Below, piece after piece: positions 15,353-23,082 of a DNA stretch of 24,427 nucleotides. The notes beneath the pieces are model-generated. The model did no database searches. It saw only the letters and a list, made by a program, of their open reading frames with translations, and had not been told where the DNA came from. The position numbers and the translations under genes were made by a program. The stretch is taken from contig CAWCVC010000013.1 in NCBI GenBank assembly GCA_963798805.1, positions 1 to 24,427 on the forward strand, given 5' to 3'. The stretch comes from CAVZCK01 sp963798805 (GTDB lineage Bacteria > Pseudomonadota > Alphaproteobacteria > Rhizobiales > Rhodomicrobiaceae). Positions within the stretch are counted from its first letter, which is position 1. Each line of letters begins with the position of its first letter.

Positions 15353-17080
15353 CTATTCGCCCGCGTGACTGACCGTCTTCATTTCCTTAACCTGCTCGAC
15401 GACCTGTTCCAGATTGTAGCTGGCGGGGCTCTGCATCGGCGGGAACTTGTTGTAGGTCTCAAGTTCCTTTAGCCACAACGCCTGGCCGATCGGTAGGATA
15501 TTCCAATCGTAGACATAGGCGGTTGCCGGTCCGGCCAGGGCCCCGGCTTGGCCGAAGAGAGTCTTCAACTGTTGTCCGAGCGAAGTCTCGAAGGGATCGC
15601 GCTTAATGTTGACGACTTGGGTCCAATGATAGGGCTGCACGCCGGCGACGAAGCCCTCCGGCGAGTCAGACACCATCGAGAAATATATTTTCCAGTTCTT
15701 GTAGCGCACCGCCGACGGTTCCTTGCCGGAATAGTAGTAGAACACGTCACGCGCCGACTTTTTCGATTTGCCTTCGAGGTATGCGCGCTGATTGACCCCG
15801 TCGAGCGTCGTCTTGACGATTCCAGGATAGCTTCCCGCCTCGATCTGCGCCTTCAGCTCATTCCCCTTAGGGCCACCCGCGATGTCGACCAGCGTGGGCA
15901 ACCAGTCGAGGGAGGCGAAGATGTCGTTCTTTATCGTGCCGGGGGCGATGTGGCTGGGCCATCGTACGAGCATCGGAGCCCGCATACCGCCTTCCCAGGT
16001 GGTCAGCTTACCGCCCTTGAAGGGGGTGGTGCCGCCGTCGGGGAAGGTGATCGTCTCGGCGCCATTGTCGCTTGTGAAAGCGACAATGGTGTTATCGAGC
16101 TCACCCATCTCCTCCAGCTTAGCCAGCACCCGGCCGATATTGTCGTCCAGCTGCTTCATGCCAGCTTCGTTCACGCCCCAATCCTTGCCGCCGGGCTCGC
16201 CCACCATCGCCATGTATTTGTCCGACAGCATGGTGGTGATATGCATCCGGGCGGGGTTGTACCAGACGTAGAAGGGCTTGCCGGTCTTTTTGGGGGCATT
16301 GCGGTCAAGGAAGTCGACGACCTTGGCGGAGATTTCTTCATCCACCGTCTTCGACCGCTCGAGAGTCAGCGGACCCTCGTCTTTGCACATCTGATTCTTC
16401 TGAGTGCCGTCGGACGAATGGCACGCGAGGACGGGACGTGGCGGCGTCAAGCAAGTTGTCGTTTTCGGATCGACGCCCCCTGGCGGTTCTGGCACCCCAG
16501 GGATAGGCTCGTTCTTACAGGGAGGTGCGATAGCTTGGTCGGTGGCAGTCTTGTTGATATCTGGAAAGCTCACACCTTGCATGGCGTCGAGGTGGTAGAG
16601 ATAGCCCCAGAATTCCTGGAACCCATGGGCCGTCGGCAATGCCGCCGGATGGTCGCCCAGGTGGTTCTTGCCGAACTCGCCGGTTGTGTACCCGAGATCG
16701 TACAGGAACTTGGCGAGCACCGGGGTACCGGGCTGGAGGTAGCTCGGGCTGCCAGGCAGCTGCGGTAGGATCATGCCGGTGCGCAGCGGATGCATGCCGG
16801 TTTCGAAGGCGTTACGCCCGGCCGTACAGCTCTGCTCTGCATAGTAGTCGGTGAAAAGCGCGCCTTCCCGGCCAATCCGGTCGATGTTTGGCGTCTCGCC
16901 GACCATCAGGCCCCGATGATAGATTGACGGCTGCATCCATCCGATGTCGTCGCCCATGATGAACAGAATGTTTGGCTTCTTGGCCTGGGCGACGGCATGA
17001 CCCGACGTGGGCACGGCGAGAGCCGTAATGACACCGAAAGCCAGTGCGAAAGAGCGCGGGAATTCGCGTTTGGTCAACAT
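15353..17080 (-). CDS. Exported type I sulfatase (arylsulfatase family)
   Basis: This enzyme should hydrolyse a sulfate ester in the periplasm, 575 residues long. A signal peptide (residues 1-31, ending HAVA) precedes the alkaline-phosphatase-like fold: metal ligands in NILFIMGDDIGW (D44, D45), the formylglycine-type motif SCTAGRNAF with C85, HLGDHP, and TSDNGAE with D338-N339. The catalytic Cys sits in CTAGR, a CxAxR version of the usual CxPxR, and would need maturation to formylglycine by an enzyme not encoded here. ATG 17080 is chosen because GAGGAG lies eight bases upstream and a signal peptide follows; the longer frame from 17191 is not supported. Several Cys residues in 200-250 may form disulfides. 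It lies between the small exported protein and the HAD gene. The substrate is not predictable from sequence. Confidence 0.92.
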   Translation of the reverse strand: MLTKREFPRSFALAFGVITALAVPTSGHAVAQAKKPNILFIMGDDIGWMQPSIYHRGLMVGETPNIDRIGREGALFTDYYAEQSCTAGRNAFETGMHPLRTGMILPQLPGSPSYLQPGTPVLAKFLYDLGYTTGEFGKNHLGDHPAALPTAHGFQEFWGYLYHLDAMQGVSFPDINKTATDQAIAPPCKNEPIPGVPEPPGGVDPKTTTCLTPPRPVLACHSSDGTQKNQMCKDEGPLTLERSKTVDEEISAKVVDFLDRNAPKKTGKPFYVWYNPARMHITTMLSDKYMAMVGEPGGKDWGVNEAGMKQLDDNIGRVLAKLEEMGELDNTIVAFTSDNGAETITFPDGGTTPFKGGKLTTWEGGMRAPMLVRWPSHIAPGTIKNDIFASLDWLPTLVDIAGGPKGNELKAQIEAGSYPGIVKTTLDGVNQRAYLEGKSKKSARDVFYYYSGKEPSAVRYKNWKIYFSMVSDSPEGFVAGVQPYHWTQVVNIKRDPFETSLGQQLKTLFGQAGALAGPATAYVYDWNILPIGQALWLKELETYNKFPPMQSPASYNLEQVVEQVKEMKTVSHAGE

Positions 17081-17154
17081 TGAACACTCCTCATCATGGT
17101 TAGAGAATTGGTCCGCGCGCCCAGGCCTCGCCTGGGCATCGGTCTCGATTGCTG

Positions 17155-17694
17155 CTAATGATTGCGGGAGAATGCATCCTGAGCCCAGCAAGGAAAACTT
17201 CCGTAAGCTGAGTTATCCTCCGGGCTGCAGGGCGCGCCGGCGCCGTCAATGAACAGCGCGCTCTCGCCCCCCTTTGGCGGCAAATTGCCCTCCAGAACCC
17301 TCACCTGGTAGATGATTGCTTTCCCCTCCGCTTTTGGATTGGTCAGAACCACGACGGCCTGGGTCGCGCGCTCGCCGCGGTTAAAGACCGATAGCGTTGC
17401 GTTGGGCGGATCACTTTTGAAACTGTTCTTCCCCTCGGCCCATCCCTTTATGAATCCCTCATTGCCCAGGTGGCCCGTCATCCGCCGCGGGCGATCGGCA
17501 AAGAAGACCGTCGCGGGCGCGACGTCCGTCATCGTGAGGACGCCGTCCTTGAACGTAGAGCCGCCAGCCGTTTGCACAAATAGAACCGATGCGTCCGTCT
17601 TCCGAGCGGGTGACTTGTCCTGGGCCGAAGCCTGCGGCATTAGCGCGACACAAAGCGTTGTAGCGAGAATGGCGAGCATGGATGTCTTTGTCAT
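17155..17694 (-). CDS. Small exported protein of unknown function, sulfatase-associated
   Basis: A 179-residue product starts with a clear signal peptide (MTKTSMLAILATTLCVALMP, cut after ASA at residue 24). The mature part contains a pattern I associate with a family of periplasmic proteins found near sulfatases: VLFVQTAGGSTFKDGVLTM, then a TVFFADRPRRMTGHL block, FIKGW, then DPPNATLSVF, and a C-terminal PPKGGESALFIDGAG segment. It is likely a beta-rich domain. Two Cys residues near the C-terminus (APCSPEDN, SFPCWAQ) could form a disulfide. GGAGAG eight bases before ATG 17694 supports the start. It is the first gene of the - strand cluster, 74 bp before the sulfatase, so the two are probably co-transcribed. 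No biochemical function can be given. Confidence 0.8.
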   Translation of the reverse strand: MTKTSMLAILATTLCVALMPQASAQDKSPARKTDASVLFVQTAGGSTFKDGVLTMTDVAPATVFFADRPRRMTGHLGNEGFIKGWAEGKNSFKSDPPNATLSVFNRGERATQAVVVLTNPKAEGKAIIYQVRVLEGNLPPKGGESALFIDGAGAPCSPEDNSAYGSFPCWAQDAFSRNH

Positions 17695-17710
17695 AGGGTA
17701 GCCTCTCCAA

Positions 17711-17730
17711 GACAGCCATATCTGGCTGTC
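17711..17730 (-). promoter_or_regulatory. Perfect 8-bp hairpin in the leader of the sulfatase cluster
   Basis: GACAGCCA, a four-base loop, and TGGCTGTC form a perfect stem. It lies between the proposed promoter and the ribosome binding site of the first gene, ending about 16 bases before the ATG at 17694. No T-run follows on the coding strand, so it is not a standard terminator. It could be an operator or a leader structure affecting translation. The structure is seen; the function is a guess. Confidence 0.4.
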
Positions 17731-17760
17731 GAAAAAATTTCCGATCGAAGCTAAGCAATG

Positions 17761-17808
17761 AATAAACCTGTCGATGGAATACCGTTGTCAAATTGGCGAC
17801 AATTGTCG
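17761..17808 (-). promoter_or_regulatory. Candidate promoter and 12-bp palindrome upstream of the sulfatase cluster
   Basis: On the - strand, TTGACA (17786-17791) is followed 19 bases later by TTTATT (17761-17766). The spacing is longer than ideal and the -10 match is only moderate. Directly upstream of the -35 box lies a perfect 12-bp palindrome, CGACAATTGTCG at 17797-17808, and the half-site TTGTC/GACAA is repeated at 17785-17802. A palindrome here is well placed for a regulator of the - strand genes. The regulator is not encoded in the window. Confidence 0.3.
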
Positions 17809-18532
17809 GCTTGTTTTTAACGAACCAGATCGATGCACGAAGGCGGCTCTACTTTTGGGACAAGCGGGCGGTCCGACCAAGAAAACGGAGCATGAGGCAA
17901 TGGACTCCGTCATTGATCCATGTCTTCTGCCATTCAATGGTCTTCTTTGAAACCTCTTGTTATCCAGCTTCTCGGATACCAAGCAGAGCAGCTTGATAAG
18001 AGGTTGTTCTTCTACGGCACAGTTCAGGCATTACAGCTTCATAGCCTCCGGTTGCCGTGAGCAGCAGTAGTCGACCACATTGGACAACTGTGTACACTGG
18101 CGGTACGTGACCGTACAAAGTAGGTCAGATGGACATCTCTGATTGAACGAAACCTACGGATTTTTCCAAGCTATCATTGAAATCATAAGTTTATATTGGA
18201 ATTTCATCTAACGAATCGGTTAGTCATAACTCGATATAAGTTTTCTTGTCCGCTTGCCCCGGATTAAGGAGCGTCCCGATAATCGAATTTAATGAGGGCA
18301 GCGTTTTCACGCAGCGCAATCTTAGATATCAGCGTGATTGAGGATCATCATCAGACATTATGAAGATAGGGATGTCATAATAATATTTTTGACCGTAATT
18401 TCGAATATGATTGGCAAGTAGCATCTATGGTTTCTGTGAACATTCATTGCGGTATTTAGTTGATGGATAGACCATAACTTACCGTTTAGATGAGGGTCAG
18501 GCTGAGTTTATTTAAATGGGGGAATGATACTA
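17809..18532. other. AT-rich gene-free spacer between divergent transcription units
   Basis: About 720 bp separates the start region of the sulfatase cluster from the outer-membrane protein gene. It is clearly more AT-rich than the flanking genes, especially 18130-18530 (runs such as CATAATAATATTTTTGACC). Open frames of 60-67 codons occur on both strands near 17790-17996, but they resemble no family, lack ribosome binding sites and overlap each other, so they are not called. I see no RNA gene, no IS end and no terminator that I would defend. Confidence 0.5.
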
Positions 18533-19465
18533 ATGCTGAACGATTTAGCCAGAACTCGTATCCCAGGCTACATGGCGCTCCTGTCAACGGTGTTTCTTGG
18601 GATCGGTCCTTCGCAAGCTGCGGATCTGGGGGAGCCGCCCCAGCTTGCCGAGCCAGCGGCTCCTCCGAGCCCATGGACTTTCAGCCTTACGCCTTATGGC
18701 TGGTTGCCATGGCTGACCGGGGACCTTGTGGCCAGGAACCGCAAATTTGATGTCCAGGCCAATCCGATCCAGATTCTCGACAATTTGGACTGGTCGACGC
18801 TGCCGGTATGGATGAGCTATGCGGAGGCTCGAAACGGACGGCTGACGCTCTTCAATGACATCGTTTACGCGAAACTTGCGGGCTCGAAAAACTTCGCGAC
18901 CGTCAGGCAAGGGGCAGCCGGCACCCTCAGCCTGGGCGGCGACATCGAAGCTGACTATACCCAGGCGATTGTCGAATTAGGCGGAGCCTATGAGCTATGG
19001 GCGCAAGGCACCGCCCACGAAGCTGGATACACGGCTTTCGATGTGCTGGCCGGTGGCCGGTATTGGCATCAAGACGTGAGCATCTCCGGCGATCTGAACG
19101 CGACTCTCGCGATCGACCCCGGACTCAGTGGACTCACGATCAGCGGAAGTCGGGCGATCGCGAGATCGGGTGCAGTCAATTGGGTTGACCCGTTCATCGG
19201 TGCACGACTTCGTCATGAGCTCACGTCTGGTCAAGAGCTTATGCTGCGGGGTGATCTCGGTGGCTTCGGTGTGGGTAGCGACTTCACGTGGCAGGTGCTT
19301 GCCACCGTCAACTCGAAGATCTGCGCTTTTCAGGGCCTAAACTTGGATGCCTATCTCGGCTACCGGGCACTGTCGGTCGATTATGCACAGGGCTCCGGGA
19401 TGAAGAGATACGAATATGACGTCGTCCAGCATGGCCCCGTTCTGGGCGTGACCGCGCACTTCTAA
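18533..19465 (+). CDS. Outer-membrane beta-barrel protein
   Basis: The 310-residue product has a signal peptide (to about residue 29, GPSQA-AD), a short Pro/Ala-rich linker (LGEPPQLAEPAAPPSP) and then alternating amphipathic strands. These begin WTFSLTPYGWLPWLTGDL and continue through FDVLAGGRYWHQDVSI and VDPFIGARLRHEL, and the protein ends in ...LGVTAHF. A terminal Phe after alternating hydrophobic residues is the outer-membrane sorting signal recognised by the BAM complex. It resembles the general porin-like families of Alphaproteobacteria; a transported substrate cannot be named. ATG 18533 is preferred since GGGGGA lies nine bases upstream; ATG 18524 would add three residues. It is divergent from the sulfatase cluster, so a shared envelope role is possible but unproven. 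Confidence 0.8.
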   Translation: MLNDLARTRIPGYMALLSTVFLGIGPSQAADLGEPPQLAEPAAPPSPWTFSLTPYGWLPWLTGDLVARNRKFDVQANPIQILDNLDWSTLPVWMSYAEARNGRLTLFNDIVYAKLAGSKNFATVRQGAAGTLSLGGDIEADYTQAIVELGGAYELWAQGTAHEAGYTAFDVLAGGRYWHQDVSISGDLNATLAIDPGLSGLTISGSRAIARSGAVNWVDPFIGARLRHELTSGQELMLRGDLGGFGVGSDFTWQVLATVNSKICAFQGLNLDAYLGYRALSVDYAQGSGMKRYEYDVVQHGPVLGVTAHF

Positions 19466-19629
19466 TCTTTCTATCATCGCTTTCTTGGTGGATTGGCTCC
19501 AGTTTGGCGGTGCATGACAGCAAGCGTGTCGCGGCGGGCGCCCGGCAAGCCTGACTGCGATCATGTCTCAAGTGGGCATTGTCAGAATAACTGCAAAGCG
19601 CCGAAAAGGGGACGAAGAACGTCGAACGA

Positions 19630-20045
19630 TTATGCGGCACTGAGCTCGCGCCACTCGGCGAGAGCAGCGGCACGGTTCAGCTTGAATGCGGCTGTAGAGA
19701 TGGCGCTCCTGATTGAAATGATTGTACACGGATGAATGAACCGCCGCGAATTTCTGAAGACTTCCCATCCGCCGAAACCGCTGCATTGCCCGTTCTCGTC
19801 GTCTGAGCGGCTGGTGGGAGTTTTCCGCCCGGTTGTTCAGCAGGCGGCCGGTTTCCTGGCGCACGCCGTTGCCGATCGTTCTCAGCGCTGCTCGGTAAGA
19901 ACCGAGCTTGTCGGTGACGACCGTTCCCGGTCGGCCAAACCGTTTCATCGCTTGGCGCAGAAATTTCAACGCTGCCTTGCGATCGCGGCGCTTGGTGACA
20001 TAGGCTTCGAGGACTTCGCCTTCATGGTCGACGGCGCGCCAAAGA
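19630..20045 (-). pseudogene. IS6-family transposase, C-terminal remnant
   Basis: The - strand encodes the second half of an IS6-type DDE transposase: LWRAVDHEGEVLEAYVTKRR, then KRFGRPGTVVTDKLGSYRAA (second catalytic Asp), then NNRAENSHQPLRRRERAM (catalytic Glu) and HSSVYNHFNQERHLYSR. The N-terminal half with the first Asp is missing. A small deletion after HLYSR shifts the frame; in the corrected frame the normal ending FKLNRAAALAEWRELSAA with TAA at 19630-19632 can be read. The sequence near 19574-19600 (GGGCATTGTCAGAATAACTG) may be the element's right end but has no partner to compare. The 5' break near 20045 abuts the IS256 remnant directly. Confidence 0.85.
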
Positions 20046-20339
20046 TTGCGCTGCCAGGCCGTCGCCGAGTGCCTGGAGGAAGCCGGCAACCAGTTGTTTA
20101 CCTTCACCAGATTGCCGGTCAGCCAATGGAAAAGCGCGCGCACGACCAATGCGATCGAACGGCTGCACGAGGAATTCAAGCGCCGGATCAAAACGCAAAC
20201 CGTGCTGCCTTCGGCCGAAACCGCGGCCATGATGTTCTGGGCGCTGGTCGCCTCCGGACAGATCAGTATGCGGAAAGTCGATGGCTGGAAGACGCTGGCT
20301 GTGAAGCCGGCCGATCTGCCAATTGACCTCGCCGCCTGA
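20043..20339 (+). pseudogene. IS256-family transposase, C-terminal remnant
   Basis: This frame reads LRCQAVAECLEEAGNQLFTF, SQWKSARTTNAIERLHEEFK, RRIKTQTVLPSAETAAMMFW and ends PADLPIDLAA with TGA. That is the last quarter or so of an IS256-type (mutator-like) transposase, including the region around the third catalytic residue (NAIERLHEEF). Everything upstream is lost at the junction with the IS6 remnant, with which it shares only a few bases. Downstream AKSISNIHRDAT-like sequence (about 20370-20400) may be the rest of the element's end. It cannot produce a functional enzyme. Confidence 0.87.
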
Positions 20340-20714
20340 TCCGCTACGTTCAGCCCGCCGGAGACCGCGCCAAATCAATTTCCAACATACATCGCGACGC
20401 TACCGATTGCCGAGGCCCGCCGCACTCAGATGGTCAATCCGAAATTTACCTATATCTGCAAGGTCAACAAGCAGTATTTGCCCCGAAGCTGACGCCCTGA
20501 CGGCATGGACGACGGCGGCTCAGCCACGATCACGCCGATCATCACCATGAATGGTATTCTGAACCGGGCGTTGGTGATCAACCGAGGCCGGCAGGAGCTT
20601 GCCACCCACTTCATCGGGCTGTTTCATACCCACTGTCCGGCTTAGAGGCTGTGCGCTTGCTCGTCTTCGCGCCCCGGATCTCGCTCCGCTATCGCTATCT
20701 GTGAGGACGCCGCC
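20340..20714 (+). other. Unassigned stretch with one short open frame
   Basis: No recognisable gene. The first 60 bases are probably the end of the IS256 relic. A 46-codon frame starting at ATG 20505 and ending with TAG at 20643-20645 (MDDGGSATITPIITMNGILN and onward) is continuous with upstream codons. It could be the tail of a lost gene of the decayed catabolic operon, but I cannot match it to a family. GC content returns to the high level of the downstream operon. Confidence 0.35.
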
Positions 20715-21755
20715 ATGACCAAGCTTCCCGCCATCTCCTGCGCCGCTGTGCTGCGTAAGTTCGGCACGCCCCTTCAGATCGAGGAAGTGCCCCCCTCCCG
20801 ACCGGCTCGAATCCGGCGCGCTCCTGGTGAAGACCTCTGCCTGCTCGATCTGTGGCACCGAGGTGCACCTGGCCAGCGGTTCGCTGTCGCTGCCGGTCGA
20901 CCTCCCGGTGATCATAGGCCACGAGATGACCGGGCAGATCGTGGCGACGGGTGAGGACGCCTCGCGCGACAGCATCGGGCGCGACCTCATCCTCGGCGAC
21001 CGCGTTCTCTGGACGCATACCGCCTGCGGCTCGTGCTACTTTTGCACCATCGCCCGAATGCCGACGCTGTGCGACAACCGCCGCGCCTATATGTACGAGA
21101 CCATGGCGCGCTATTCCTACCTGCTGGTGGGTTCTCCGAATATGTCTACGTCATGCCGCAATCGGGTCGCGTCAAAGTACCCGACACGGGCAGCGACGAG
21201 ATGGTGAGCCTGTGCTCCTGCGCCTTCCGCTCGGTCATGAACGCGATGAACAACCTCGGCATTATCGAGGCGCACGAGACCGTGGTGATCCAGGGCACGG
21301 GTCCGCTCGGCCTGCTCGCCACCGCGGTGGCCCGTGCCCAGGGCGCACGCAAGGTGGTGGTGATCGGCGCGCCCGATATGCGGCTCGACCTGGCCGGAGA
21401 GCTGGGCGCCGACACCGTGCTGTCGATCGAGTGCAGCGCGCATGAAGAGCGGCTCGAAACGATCCGTTGTCTGACCGATGGCCGTGGCGGCGATATCGTC
21501 ATGGAGTTCACCGGCTTTCCGCCCGCCTTCAACGAGGGGCTCGACATTGTGCGCAAAGGCGGGCGCTACTGCATCGTCGGCCAGCTTGGCGAGGGCGAGA
21601 CGACGATCCGGCCTTCAACCATCGTCAAGAAGAACATCCACCTGATCGGCGCCTTCTCGGGCGACGCGAAAAGCTACTAGTGTCCCGTCTCGGAAATTTC
21701 TAGCCACTCATTCATCGTCATGATTCCATCTATTGGATCAGCGATTCGGAGGGCG

Positions 21756-22899
21756 ATGGTGGCAAATCGGAAATCGAGCAAGATTAAGCTTAGCGCCGAT
21801 CAGCGGACTCTGCTCAATCGCCGTGTGCGGCGACGCAAGATCGCGCGTGCGGATGCGCAGTGCGCGGAGATCGTGCTGCGCGCGGCCGACGGGGAGAACA
21901 ACTGCCAGATCGCGTCTGCGGTGGGCGTTACGCGCCAGACCGTCCGGATTTGGCGCGAGCGGTTCGCCCGGCATCGTCTTGATGGCCTCGGCGACGAGCC
22001 AAGATGCGGTGCGCCGCGCAAGATCGGCGATGATCGGATCGAGGAGATTGTCACCAGGACGCTCGAGGCCAAGCCCTCGGACGCGACGCATTGGAGCACG
22101 CGAGGCATGGCGAAAGCGTCGGGCATATCGGCATCGTCAGTGCACCGGATCTGGCGGGCCTTTTCGTTGCAGCCGCATCGCACCGAGACGTTCAAGCTGT
22201 CGACCGACCCGCAATTCGTCGAGAAGGTGCGCGATGTCGTAGGGCTGTATCTCGATCCGCCGGAGAAGGCGCTGGTGATCTGTGTCGATGAAAAGAGCCA
22301 GGCTTGTCCCCGCGAAGGCGGGGATCCAGGCCCTTGATCGAACGCAGCCTCTTCTGCCGATGCGTCCCGGCCAGGTCGAGAGGCGCACCCACGACTATGA
22401 GCGCCACGGCACGACGACGCTGTTTGCAGGCTTCATCGCCGCCGTGACGGCCGGGACCGATGTGAAGGCAGGCAGCGTGATCGGTACATGCATGCCACGC
22501 CATCGCGCCCAGGAGTTCCGCAAATTCCTTGACGAAGTGGAGCGCAATGTGCCCGCCGGTCTCGACGTGCATGTGGTGATGGACAATGCATCCAGTCACA
22601 AGACGAAGCTCATCCGCAATTGGTTCGCCAAGCGGCCACACTGGCACACCCACTTCACCCCGACATCGTCATCCTGGATCAACCAAGTCGAGCGCTTTTT
22701 CTCGCTGCTGGCCGAAAAGCAGATCAAGCGAGGCGCTCACACGTCGGTCAAAGAGCCGATCGAAGCGATCGAGGCGTTCATCCGCCGACAGAACGAAAAT
22801 CCAAAGCCGCTCCGATGGACCAAGTCGGCCGATGATATCCTGACAAGCATCGAGCGCTTTTGCCGCCGCACCCTCGATGTGCATGCCCCAGCTGGATAG
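21756..22899 (+). pseudogene. IS630-family transposase split by a REP-like insertion
   Basis: The first part, from ATG 21756 (an upstream ATG at 21720 is also open), encodes helix-turn-helix sequence NCQIASAVGVTRQTVRIWRE and the linker up to ALVICVDEKSQ, which includes the first catalytic Asp. A 22-bp palindromic insert at 22302-22323 then throws the frame, and the first frame ends about 13 bases later. In the next frame the family sequence resumes at once: IQALDRTQPLLP, VVMDNASSHKT (second Asp) and NQVERFFSLLAEKQIKRG (Glu), ending at TAG 22897-22899. Without the insert the protein would read DEKSQ-IQALDRTQ, the normal family sequence. The transposase is therefore inactive unless ribosomal frameshifting occurs, of which I see no sign. 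Confidence 0.87.
22302..22323 (+). repeat. REP-like palindrome inserted in the IS630 transposase
   Basis: The 22 inserted bases contain CCCCGC, the loop GAAG, and GCGGGG, a perfect 6-bp stem preceded by GCTTGT. With its flank GGATCCAG it matches the short palindromic repeats common in alphaproteobacterial genomes, which translate as VPAKAGIQ or CPREGGDP when inside genes. Its borders are defined by the family protein sequence on either side. Confidence 0.75.
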
Positions 22900-23082
22900 G
22901 AACTTCTGAATCAGGACACTAGCAGGCGCTCGATTTCGCTGCGCAATATCAGCATCAGATCCCAATCTCGAAGATCCTCTCGGGCCGCTTCGCACTGAAC
23001 GACGTGAACATCGCGCTCGATCGGATGCGATCGCAGCAGGAAATCAAGCCCGTGATCCGGTTCTCGTAGCAGGGAGAAGCAG

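Larger units (their letters stand above)
21678..22921 (+). mobile_element. IS630-family element inserted in the MDR dehydrogenase gene
   Basis: The element is flanked by TA dinucleotides (21678-21679 and 22920-22921) inside CTAG, the target and duplication typical of IS630. Its ends form imperfect inverted repeats: left TAGTGTCCCGTCTCGGAA, right (reverse complement) TAGTGTCCTGATTCAGAA, with 17 of the first 23 positions matching. The inserted DNA between the two TA copies is 1240 bp. It contains one transposase reading, broken internally. Confidence 0.87.
20715..23069 (+). pseudogene. Zinc-type MDR alcohol dehydrogenase, frameshifted and split by IS630
   Basis: The ancestral product was a medium-chain NAD(P)-dependent dehydrogenase. 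MTKLPAISCAAVLRKFGTPL is followed by a frameshift near 20795, where one extra C in a C-run is the simplest explanation. Then come the zinc-site sequences KTSACSICGTEVH and GHEMTGQIVATGED, and the structural Cys cluster ACGSCYFC...LC. A second shift near 21125 leads to GGFSEYVYVMPQSGRV and the Rossmann motif VVIQGTGPLGLLATAV. An IS630 element sits at 21678-22921. The C-terminus resumes in the same frame at 22922 (QALDFAAQYQHQIPISKI) and stops with TAG at 23067-23069. Rejoining the halves leaves a TAG codon at the junction. It was probably co-transcribed with the CoA-transferase 14 bases downstream. Confidence 0.88.

Noticed and set aside
15548..16768. 406-codon open frame on the + strand opposite the sulfatase
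   Set aside because: It is a shadow of the sulfatase gene, with no start signal and no similarity to a known family.
17788..17996. Small overlapping open frames on both strands in the AT-rich spacer
   Set aside because: No ribosome binding sites, no family features, and mutually overlapping on opposite strands.
22282..22899. Programmed frameshifting to join the two halves of the IS630 transposase
   Set aside because: The frame change is explained by a 22-bp inserted palindrome rather than by a slippery sequence, and the uninterrupted family motif can be read across it.
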